Part shown: positions 1-4,959 of the stretch, in pieces | How the letters are laid out: each line of letters opens with the position of its first letter | Numbering within the stretch: the stretch's first letter is position 1 | From: CAZSPL01 sp964608735 | GTDB lineage: Bacteria > JAJVIF01 > JAPKYR01 > CAZSPL01 | NCBI GenBank assembly: GCA_964608735.1 | Contig: CAZSPL010000249.1 | Coordinates: 1 to 5,026, forward strand | DNA: 5,026 nt | Reading direction: 5' to 3' | Position numbers and translations under genes: made by a program | Notes under the pieces: model-generated | Seen by the model: the letters and a program-made list of their open reading frames with translations, nothing else | The model's database searches: none | Told to the model about the DNA's origin: nothing

Positions 1-879
1 TTTAACATCATCAAGGCCGTGCTGCTCGCATCGGCAATCGCGGTCGCCGGATGGAGCATCTCCGTACGCGGCGCGCGCATCCTGGACGCCGAGGTGCTCG
101 CGGACATGCTCAAGGGGGGCGCGAAACACCCCCTCGAACTCCGCGAGCTGAAAAGCATGATCGACCATGGGAAGGTGCAGGAAGCCATCACCGGGCTGCT
201 TGAAATCCTGCGCGAGGATGACAACAACTTCGCCGCCCATTATTTCCTCGGCATCGCCTATGCCAAGCGCGGGCTTTCGAGCGAAGCGCTCCACGAATTC
301 GACCGCACGCTCGAACTCGGCGGATGGGAGGGCCGCGCGCTGTACAACAAGGGGGTCATCTACGAATCGCTCGGCTTCAACGACCAGGCATACTCGGCAT
401 ACGAAGCCGCGCGCGTGATCGACCCGGAGAACCGTGAATACAACCGCGCGCGGGACCGGAACAGTTATGTCGTCGGCGATGCGCCCGGCACCGAGACGCA
501 GTACCAGCTCCGCTTCAACGAGGCGTCGGCGGCGCTCATACGCGTTCCGCCCGACCTCGATTTCGCCGCCAACACATTCGATTACCTCGCGGGTGAATTC
601 CCTTTCAAGCCGGAGCCGCTGCATATGCTCGGCGTAGTGAGGGCGAAACAGGGAAGGCTCGACGATGCCGAGGCGATATTCGAGCAAGTCATCTCGATGG
701 AGCCGGGGTACACGCTCTCATACTACAACCTCGGCATCCTCCACCAGACGCGCGGCGACTGGGCCGAGGCGCGCGACGTGTTCATGCAGTGCCTCAACCT
801 GCTCAGCGATGACGAGAACCGCGAAATCGTCTCCGAGCACATACATCAGGTCAAAGCAAAACTCGGCGAGCTGAGTTGA
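1..879 (+). CDS. Membrane-anchored TPR-repeat protein, 5'-truncated by the window edge
   Basis: The frame is open from base 1 and ends at TGA 877-879, so at least 292 codons are present and the true start is probably upstream. A GTG at 19 is an internal possibility, but it would cut into a hydrophobic segment. Codons about 3-24 (IIKAVLLASAIAVAGWSISV) look like an N-terminal membrane anchor or the last helix of a longer membrane region. The rest is soluble and helical. Counting codons from base 1, TPR-like 34-residue units lie at about 78-110, 111-143, 204-236 and 237-270, with the usual small/aromatic pattern (for example YFLGIAYAKRG, LYNKGVIYESLG, YYNLGILHQTRGDWAEA). A half-repeat at about 48-74 precedes them. 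Residues 144-203 form a linker or degenerate repeats. TPRs are protein-interaction scaffolds; no catalytic motif is visible. The partner is unknown. A 216-bp gap and a new promoter separate it from the sugar genes, so functional linkage is uncertain. Confidence 0.9.
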   Translation, partial: FNIIKAVLLASAIAVAGWSISVRGARILDAEVLADMLKGGAKHPLELRELKSMIDHGKVQEAITGLLEILREDDNNFAAHYFLGIAYAKRGLSSEALHEFDRTLELGGWEGRALYNKGVIYESLGFNDQAYSAYEAARVIDPENREYNRARDRNSYVVGDAPGTETQYQLRFNEASAALIRVPPDLDFAANTFDYLAGEFPFKPEPLHMLGVVRAKQGRLDDAEAIFEQVISMEPGYTLSYYNLGILHQTRGDWAEARDVFMQCLNLLSDDENREIVSEHIHQVKAKLGELS

Positions 880-898
880 CGGAAATAACGACGGATGG

Positions 899-926
899 TT
901 GACTGTGTGTGGCTACGTTTTATTCT
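899..926 (+). promoter_or_regulatory. Weak sigma70-like promoter candidate
   Basis: TTGACT (899-904) matches the -35 consensus at five of six positions. It is followed after 16 bp by TATTCT (921-926), which matches the -10 consensus at four of six. It is less convincing than the pair at 1024-1052 and would give a leader of about 160 nt for the epimerase gene. Confidence 0.25.
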
Positions 927-1023
927 CGCATTTTCGATTCATCCTTTTTCCGGCTTCATCGATATTAATTAAGATAAATGTAGCAATTGGATAGGCATTT
1001 CCTGTACAATGCATCTCGGCCGG

Positions 1024-1052
1024 TTGCTAATCGAGAGGCAACGGCTTATAAT
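1024..1052 (+). promoter_or_regulatory. Sigma70-like promoter for the epimerase-aminotransferase operon
   Basis: TTGCTA (1024-1029) and a perfect TATAAT (1047-1052) are separated by the optimal 17 bp. Transcription would start near 1058-1060, leaving a leader of roughly 35-45 nt before the first epimerase start codon. The -10 box sits in the loop of a perfect 6-bp inverted repeat (AACGGC 1040-1045, GCCGTT 1053-1058). That could be an operator, or the repeat could instead be a weak terminator stem followed by TTCGTTTT. Confidence 0.6.
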
Positions 1053-1064
1053 GCCGTTTTCGTT
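1040..1064 (+). terminator. Possible weak intrinsic terminator overlapping the promoter -10
   Basis: A 6-bp stem AACGGC/GCCGTT with a 7-nt loop is followed by the T-rich stretch TTCGTTTT. As RNA it resembles a weak Rho-independent terminator for read-through from the TPR gene. The same bases contain the perfect TATAAT box, so the inverted repeat may instead be an operator. The stem is short and the T tract is interrupted, so I favour the promoter reading. Confidence 0.25.
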
Positions 1065-1095
1065 TTCGAGAGGGCGGCCGGATGGATAACGCTTG

Positions 1096-2073
1096 ATGGA
1101 TGGGATGATACAACGCATACTGGTCACGGGTGGAGCCGGATACCTTGGAAGCACGCTCGTACGGGATCTCATACGCTATGGCTTCGACGTCACCGTGGCC
1201 GACAACCTCATGTACTCGACCGACAGCCTGCTCGGACTGACGGCTGAACCGTCGTTCATGTGCGAAGTCATCGACATACGGCGCTCCGAGCTTCTCTACC
1301 CCGTGCTCGATGAAATCGACGCGGTCATACATCTCGCCGCCATCGTGGGCGACCCGGCCTGCAAGCGTAAACAGGAGCTCGCCACCGAGACCAATCTCGA
1401 AGCCACCACGGCGCTTTTCGAGGAAGCGTGCCGCCGGGGCGTGAAGCGGTTCATCTTCGCGAGCACATGCTCTAATTACGGGGTCGCCGACCAGGATGAA
1501 CTTGTCGACGAAAGCGGCGAGCTGCACCCGCTGTCGCTCTATGCCGAGACGAAAGTCGCAAGCGAGAAATTCATCCTCGGGCATCCAGCCAACGGGACAT
1601 CGGCGACGGTGCTGCGTTTTTCGACCATCTACGGTTTGTCCCACCGCAACAGGTTCGACCTCACGATCAACCAGTTCGTCAAGGAAGCCGTGTTCGACGG
1701 GCACATCGAAATCTGGGGCCAGCAGCACTGGCGGCCGTATATCCATGTGAAGGACGCGAGCCGCGCCATACACAAGGTACTCGAAGCCGACGAGAAACTC
1801 GTCACGAGGCAGGTATTCAACGTAGGCGACGATACACAGAATTTCCAGAAGAAGACCATCGCCAAGTATATCGACAAGCACATTCCCGGCGTCGAATTCA
1901 CCTTCGTCCCCCTGGAGGACGACCCGCGCTCATACAGGGTGAGTTTCAGGAAGATCAAGGAAACGCTCGGGTTCAATATCGAACACCGGCTCGAGGACGG
2001 CATCAGGGAGATATCCGATGCCATCGCCGGGGGGCACATCACTCATTTCGAAGGCAAAGCCTGCATCAACTGA
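1096..2073 (+). CDS. NAD(P)-dependent sugar-nucleotide epimerase/dehydratase (extended SDR)
   Basis: The product is about 325 residues, the normal length for extended short-chain dehydrogenases acting on nucleoside-diphosphate sugars in the cytoplasm. Counting from TTG 1093 as residue 1, the Rossmann motif GGAGYLG is at 13-19. The acidic end of strand beta-2 (VADN, D37) favours NAD(H). HLAAIVGD lies at 80-87. The triad is T125 (in FASTCSNYG), Y150 and K154 (YAETK). WRPYIHVKD at 213-221 is the usual substrate-side motif. Oxidation of the sugar by bound NAD followed by epimerisation or dehydration is the family chemistry; the substrate is not readable. The start is uncertain: TTG 1093, ATG 1096 and ATG 1105 are in frame. 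I chose 1096 because GGA at 1084-1086 gives usable ribosome-binding spacing, but 1105 (MIQRILVTGG) fits family N-termini best. Its stop overlaps the next gene by one base, so the two are translationally coupled. Confidence 0.92.
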   Translation: MDGMIQRILVTGGAGYLGSTLVRDLIRYGFDVTVADNLMYSTDSLLGLTAEPSFMCEVIDIRRSELLYPVLDEIDAVIHLAAIVGDPACKRKQELATETNLEATTALFEEACRRGVKRFIFASTCSNYGVADQDELVDESGELHPLSLYAETKVASEKFILGHPANGTSATVLRFSTIYGLSHRNRFDLTINQFVKEAVFDGHIEIWGQQHWRPYIHVKDASRAIHKVLEADEKLVTRQVFNVGDDTQNFQKKTIAKYIDKHIPGVEFTFVPLEDDPRSYRVSFRKIKETLGFNIEHRLEDGIREISDAIAGGHITHFEGKACIN

Positions 2074-3173
2074 TGCTTCCCGTATACGAACCATATCTCG
2101 CCAAAGAGGAAGCCGACAACCTCGCCGAGTGCGTACGCTCCGGGTGGGTCAGCTATCTCGGTCCGTTCGTGAAGAAATTCGAATCGGATTTCCGCGACTA
2201 CACGGGGACATCCAACGCGGTGGCGCTGCAATCGGGGAGCGCGGCGCTGCACCTCGCGCTCATCGTGCTCGGAATCGGCGGGGGGGATGAGGTGCTCATC
2301 CCCGACCTGTCGTTCGCGGCGAGCGCGTTCGCGATCAAGTATGTCGGCGCGCGCCCTGTATTTTGCGACATCGAGCGCGATACATGGAACATGGACATCG
2401 GCGACGCGCGGCGGCGGGTCACGCCGAAGACGAAAGCGATAATGCCGGTGCATCTTCTCGGGCATCCGTGCGATATGGATAAGCTTATGGCGTTCGCCGA
2501 AGAATACGGGCTTATCGTCATCGAGGATGCCGCGCAGTCGTTGGGAGCGAAATACAAGGGGCGGCATACCGGGACATCCGGCCACGCGGGATGTTTCAGC
2601 TTCAACGGCAACAAGCTCGTTACAAGCGGCGGGGGTGGGATGCTCGTTTTCCGCGACGACGCCTTATCGCGTCGCGCATTCCATCTCAGCACGCAGGCGA
2701 AGGAATCGGGGGGGCGTTTCGTGCATGGGCAGATCGGATACAATTATCGCATGACCAATATCCAGGCGGCGGTTGGGGTGGCGCAGTTCGCGAGGGTAGA
2801 CAAGGTCATCGAGCGGCACCGCAAGCGCAGCGCCATGTATAAAAAGTTATTGGGGGGGATTCCTGGGATCGAGTTTCGCATCGACGCCGGTTATGCCGAA
2901 ACCAACGAGTGGATGTTTTCGCTGCTGCTGCCCAATGAAATTACCAATAAACGGGATGAGATAATACACGGGCTCGCCGGGAATGACATAATGGCCCGCC
3001 CGTTTTTCGACCCGTTCACAATGCAGCTTCCATTCCTCGAAGGGGGCGTCGTCGAGCCCCGCCCAGTCGCGCATGAAATAGCTTCGCGCGGCATCAACCT
3101 GCCGTCGAGTTACCAGATTACGGATGAGGAGATTAGCAGGGTATCCGACGCTTTCCACTCCGCTCTTAAGTAA
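2073..3173 (+). CDS. DegT/DnrJ/EryC1/StrS-family PLP-dependent sugar aminotransferase
   Basis: The 366-residue length and end-to-end motifs fit the nucleotide-sugar aminotransferases that convert a keto-sugar to an amino-sugar using glutamate and PLP. The N-terminus LPVYEPYLAKEE and SGWVSYLGPFVKKFE (23-37) are typical. SGSAALHLAL (54-63) contributes the cofactor phosphate site. EDAAQSLGA (151-159) carries the Asp (D152) that contacts the PLP ring. K181 in SFNGNKLVTSGGGGM (176-190) is the Schiff-base lysine. The GNK-type active site, the LLGHPCDMD segment (128-136) and MARPFF (307-312) resemble GDP-perosamine synthase and LegC-like enzymes more than ArnB/PseC types; that subfamily placement is from memory of motifs. 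The ATG lies within the upstream TGATG and has no clear ribosome-binding site of its own, so it is probably translated by coupling. The gene contains three G7 runs (2280-2286, 2708-2714, 2852-2858). Confidence 0.93.
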   Translation: MLPVYEPYLAKEEADNLAECVRSGWVSYLGPFVKKFESDFRDYTGTSNAVALQSGSAALHLALIVLGIGGGDEVLIPDLSFAASAFAIKYVGARPVFCDIERDTWNMDIGDARRRVTPKTKAIMPVHLLGHPCDMDKLMAFAEEYGLIVIEDAAQSLGAKYKGRHTGTSGHAGCFSFNGNKLVTSGGGGMLVFRDDALSRRAFHLSTQAKESGGRFVHGQIGYNYRMTNIQAAVGVAQFARVDKVIERHRKRSAMYKKLLGGIPGIEFRIDAGYAETNEWMFSLLLPNEITNKRDEIIHGLAGNDIMARPFFDPFTMQLPFLEGGVVEPRPVAHEIASRGINLPSSYQITDEEISRVSDAFHSALK

Positions 3174-3189
3174 TCGGGCATTCCCATGC

Positions 3190-3235
3190 CGGGAACTCGA
3201 TATTTCGGGACACCCTTGTCCCGGAGCCATTCCCG
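3190..3235 (+). terminator. Compound hairpin after the operon (terminator-like, no T tract)
   Basis: Three stacked arms pair in order. CGGGAA 3190-3195 pairs with TTCCCG 3230-3235, CTC 3196-3198 with GAG 3224-3226, and CGGGACA 3206-3212 with TGTCCCG 3217-3223 around the loop CCCT. That is 16 base pairs with bulges of 3 and 7 nt, beginning 17 nt past the aminotransferase stop. No run of T follows, so it may protect the mRNA 3' end or act with Rho rather than as a classical intrinsic terminator. An alternative 5-bp hairpin, TTCCC 3181-3185 with GGGAA 3191-3195, would compete with the outer arm. Confidence 0.5.
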
Positions 3236-3284
3236 CTCTCCCTTCATCCGAAAATCGCATTCTACTGATATTGCCATGAATCCC

Positions 3285-3312
3285 TTGCAACTTGCCCCGG
3301 CTTCTATATAAT
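3285..3312 (+). promoter_or_regulatory. Sigma70-like promoter for the glycosyltransferase gene
   Basis: TTGCAA (3285-3290) and a perfect TATAAT (3307-3312) are 16 bp apart. The expected transcription start is near 3319, giving a leader of about 95 nt. It indicates that the glycosyltransferase gene is transcribed separately from the sugar operon. Confidence 0.6.
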
Positions 3313-3340
3313 AGGGGCGAGGAGTGTCGAAGAGGAAAAT

Positions 3341-3365
3341 TTAAGGTCATTTAAAGGATATTAAG
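3341..3365 (+). repeat. Three TTAA motifs phased at exactly 10 bp in the glycosyltransferase leader
   Basis: TTAA occurs at 3341-3344, 3351-3354 and 3361-3364, each opening a degenerate 10-bp unit (TTAAGGTCAT, TTAAAGGATA, TTAAGTAAAA). Spacing of one helical turn is what a repeat-binding regulator would use, and the site lies just downstream of the predicted transcription start. It could equally be a chance AT-rich stretch. Confidence 0.35.
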
Positions 3366-3400
3366 TAAAAGAGGCTTTGGCAGTTACCGCTCATAAAGGC

Positions 3401-3406
3401 AGGCGG
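3401..3406 (+). promoter_or_regulatory. Likely ribosome-binding site of the glycosyltransferase gene
   Basis: AGGCGG differs from AGGAGG at one base and lies 8 nt before ATG 3415. It supports that start, which also gives the expected family N-terminus MKICFVADA. Confidence 0.5.
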
Positions 3407-3414
3407 CGGGAAGA

Positions 3415-4533
3415 ATGAAGATTTGTTTCGTGGCAGATGCTAAGAACGTCCACATCCACAGGTGGGCGGAGTTCATGCATCAGAAAGGGCACGAGGTGCA
3501 CGTCATAACCCACCGGGAGGATGACGTGCCCGGCGCCGAGGTGTACCACATCCGCGCGCCCCTCTCCAACTCGAAACTTCGATACATCACATCCATCCCG
3601 AAAACGAAGTGGATCATCAGGCAGATCGAGCCGGATATCGTGCACGGGCATTATGTCGCCAGTTTCGGTACGATGGCCGCGCAGGCGAGGTATTCGCCGC
3701 TGATCCTTTCGGCGTGGGGCTCGGATGTCTTCAAGTTCGGGATGCGCTCGCAGCTTCACAAGATGTGGGTGGCATCGAACTTCCGTCGCGCCGCCGCGGT
3801 CACCACGACGTCGGTGCATATGCGCGACACGCTCATCGACGAATTCGGCGTCGACCCCGATAAGATCCACACGTTCTCGTGGGGCATCGGCTCCCCGTTC
3901 TTCGAAAAATTCCATGAGGCTGAACTGGCGATGCTTCGCGACCAGTTGCGCGTTCCGCATGGGCGGACGTTCATCCTGTCGCCGCGACGTCTCGCACCGC
4001 TTTACGGCACCGACATAATCATCGAGGCGTTCAGCATGATCGCCGAGCGGTTCCCCGATGCCCACTTGCTTCTGATGAACGGCGCGGACGACAAGAGCTT
4101 CCCGGACAAGATGAACCGCCTTTCGCGGGACCTCAGCCTCGAGAAGCGGATAAGCTTCCTTCCGAAGCTGCCGTCGGACCGCGATGTCGCGAAGCTATTC
4201 GCGATGAGCGACCTTTTCATAAGCCTTCCCGAATCCGACCAGCTCGCGAGCACGATCCTCGAAGGCATGGCGTGCGGGTCAATCCCGGTCATGGCGGATT
4301 TGAAACCATATCATGAGATAGTGGAGGACGGGGTCAACGGGTTCTACGTGCATCAGCGCGACGCGGCGGGGCTTGCCGCGACACTCGACTACGTGCTCTC
4401 GGAACTGCCGTTCATGGCCGAATCGCTCCGCGAGCGTAACAGGGCGTATTGCGAATCCCACGAACGGTGGGAATCCTGCGCCGAAAAAATGCACGACCTC
4501 TATTTCCAGATAGTCGGTACGAAAGTGAATTAA
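3415..4533 (+). CDS. GT4-like (GT-B fold) glycosyltransferase
   Basis: The product is 372 residues, the usual size for family-4-type glycosyltransferases that move a sugar from a nucleotide donor to a lipid or polysaccharide acceptor at the inner face of the membrane. The N-terminal acceptor domain starts MKICFVADAKNVHIHRWAEF and continues with PDIVHGHYV (73-81) and SAWGSDVF (99-106). The C-terminal donor domain begins near FILSPRRLAPLYGTD (186-200). The nucleotide-sugar site is PESDQLASTILEGMACGSIPV (272-292). The usual E-x7-E pair appears as D275-x7-E283, a conservative change in the first acidic residue. HEIVEDGVNGF (300-310) is the standard closing motif. No signal peptide or membrane helix is visible. 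It has its own promoter but sits directly after the sugar-nucleotide operon, so it may use that product. The donor and acceptor are unknown. The final codons and stop (GTG AAT TAA) run into the terminal repeat of the downstream element. Confidence 0.92.
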   Translation: MKICFVADAKNVHIHRWAEFMHQKGHEVHVITHREDDVPGAEVYHIRAPLSNSKLRYITSIPKTKWIIRQIEPDIVHGHYVASFGTMAAQARYSPLILSAWGSDVFKFGMRSQLHKMWVASNFRRAAAVTTTSVHMRDTLIDEFGVDPDKIHTFSWGIGSPFFEKFHEAELAMLRDQLRVPHGRTFILSPRRLAPLYGTDIIIEAFSMIAERFPDAHLLLMNGADDKSFPDKMNRLSRDLSLEKRISFLPKLPSDRDVAKLFAMSDLFISLPESDQLASTILEGMACGSIPVMADLKPYHEIVEDGVNGFYVHQRDAAGLAATLDYVLSELPFMAESLRERNRAYCESHERWESCAEKMHDLYFQIVGTKVN

Positions 4534-4551
4534 AAAAGTAGGGACAGTCAC
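4530..4551 (+). repeat. Left terminal inverted repeat
   Basis: TTAA plus an A run, then GTAGGGACAGTCAC. The last 20 bases (4532-4551) are the exact reverse complement of 4937-4956. The GGGACAG part (4541-4547) can also fold locally with CTGTTTC (4552-4558) around the loop TCAC, with two G-T pairs. It contributes the TAA stop codon of the glycosyltransferase. Confidence 0.85.
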
Positions 4552-4585
4552 CTGTTTCGCAAGCCAGGGTTACTTGGCCTATCAC

Positions 4586-4610
4586 GTAGGGGCGAACCTT
4601 GTGTTCGCCC
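4586..4610 (+). repeat. REP-like unit, forward copy
   Basis: GTAG (4586-4589) is followed immediately by a perfect 8-bp hairpin, GGGCGAAC (4590-4597) and GTTCGCCC (4603-4610), with loop CTTGT. A GTAG tetranucleotide at the foot of a palindrome is the diagnostic layout of REP sequences bound by RAYT proteins. It pairs head-to-head with 4638-4664. Confidence 0.7.
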
Positions 4611-4637
4611 TGGATCTCGCTCGAAGGGGGAACGAAC

Positions 4638-4664
4638 GGGCGAACACACAAGGTTCGCCCCTAC
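4638..4664 (-). repeat. REP-like unit, inverted copy
   Basis: On the minus strand this reads GTAG, then GGGCGAAC, a 7-nt loop, then GTTCGCCC. It equals the forward copy apart from two extra bases (GT) in the loop. With 4586-4610 it forms a BIME-like inverted pair separated by 27 bp. Confidence 0.7.
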
Positions 4665-4686
4665 ACAAATCATCAGGAAAAATCAG

Positions 4687-4889
4687 GGATCCGGGTGGCA
4701 CCCCTTTACAGTGCCATAATCGGCTACGCGAGCTGCACTCGGGTTTTTTCCATTCGGCTTTGTACTATGATGCACTGGAAAGGGGTGGTACTGGATATCC
4801 GAGCGGCGCCACCCCTTTCCCGCGCAATAGCCTCTGTTTATAAGTCGAGTGCGTGCTGTAAGCGCGGTAAAGGGGTGCCACCCGTATCC
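4687..4889. repeat. 203-bp nested imperfect palindrome (GGGTGG/CCACCC family)
   Basis: Outer arms 4687-4709 and 4867-4889 match at 22 of 23 positions as inverted repeats and contain GGGTGGCACCCCTTTAC. Middle arms GCACTCG (4735-4741) and CGAGTGC (4846-4852) are perfect. Inner arms GGAAAGGGGTGG (4777-4788) and CCACCCCTTTCC (4809-4820) are perfect over 12 bp, around a 20-nt centre that itself contains the palindrome GGATATCC (4793-4800). The AAAGGGGTGG core therefore occurs four times in alternating orientation. Confidence 0.75.
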
Positions 4890-4919
4890 TATGTTTTTCT
4901 TATTGGAGAACAAGATTAC

Positions 4920-4959
4920 TTAAAAAAGTACCATTTGTGACTGTCCCTACTTTTTTTAA
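4920..4959. repeat. Right terminal inverted repeat with its own hairpin
   Basis: GTGACTGTCCC plus TACTTTTTTTAA (4937-4959) is the inverted copy of the left end. An extra direct copy of the left-end start, TTAAAAAAGTA (4920-4930), pairs with TACTTTTTTTAA (4948-4959) to make an A/T-rich hairpin ending in a T run. It may work as a terminator in either direction. It also supplies the stop codon of the convergent minus-strand gene. Confidence 0.75.

Larger units (their letters stand above)
880..1095. other. Intergenic gap between the TPR gene and the sugar operon
   Basis: No convincing coding frame or RNA gene is visible. The left part is ordinary AT-richer spacer, including an 8-bp palindrome TTAATTAA at 965-972. 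The right part (about 1014-1081) is dense with short repeats around a promoter. CGGCCGG occurs at 1017-1023 and 1075-1081, and TCGAGAGG at 1031-1038 and 1066-1073. Inverted arms are GTTGC/GCAAC (1023-1027 and 1038-1042) and AACGGC/GCCGTT (1040-1045 and 1053-1058). Confidence 0.6.
4530..4959. mobile_element. MITE-like non-coding mosaic of nested palindromic repeats
   Basis: The region is bounded by terminal inverted repeats at 4530-4551 and 4937-4959 (22 vs 23 nt, differing by one A in the A/T run). It contains two further nested inverted-repeat systems and no believable gene. Order: left end, REP-like pair (4586-4664), long palindrome (4687-4889), right-end hairpin (4920-4959). With no transposase inside, it would have to be mobilised in trans. 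The GTAG-headed hairpin units point to RAYT-type (IS200/IS605-related, Y1 tyrosine) transposases, which recognise GTAG plus a hairpin in REP sequences. That assignment is inference. No clear target-site duplication is visible, and the region lies between convergent genes, where such elements often persist. Confidence 0.7.

Noticed and set aside
880..1095. tRNA or small structured RNA in the first gap
   Set aside because: No cloverleaf arms, CCA-like end or T-arm motif (GGTTCGA) could be found; the short hairpins are better explained as promoter-associated repeats.
1027..1881. 284-codon open frame on the minus strand opposite the epimerase gene
   Set aside because: It is antisense to a clearly conserved SDR enzyme. 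G/C-biased third positions keep the opposite frame open, and its translation shows no recognisable domain.
2847..3350. 167-codon minus-strand open frame across the end of the aminotransferase and the gap
   Set aside because: Most of it is the antisense shadow of the aminotransferase, and the remainder crosses the hairpin and promoter region. The translation looks random.
3391..4065. 224-codon minus-strand open frame opposite the glycosyltransferase
   Set aside because: Antisense shadow of a gene with strong family motifs; its composition is Arg/His-rich, as expected for such shadows.
4727..4748. CGAG/CTCG stem followed by GGTTTTTT as an intrinsic terminator
   Set aside because: The stem is only 4 bp with a 5-nt loop, and it lies inside the mobile mosaic with no gene reading into it except the distant glycosyltransferase.
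4586..4889. Repeated hairpin units as a CRISPR array
   Set aside because: The units are inverted rather than direct, unequal in spacing and belong to different sequence families; no regular spacer pattern exists.
4574..4940. Short plus- and minus-strand open frames of 76-113 codons within the repeat mosaic
   Set aside because: They run through inverted repeats, change frame relative to each other, and show neither the codon bias of the real genes nor any domain.
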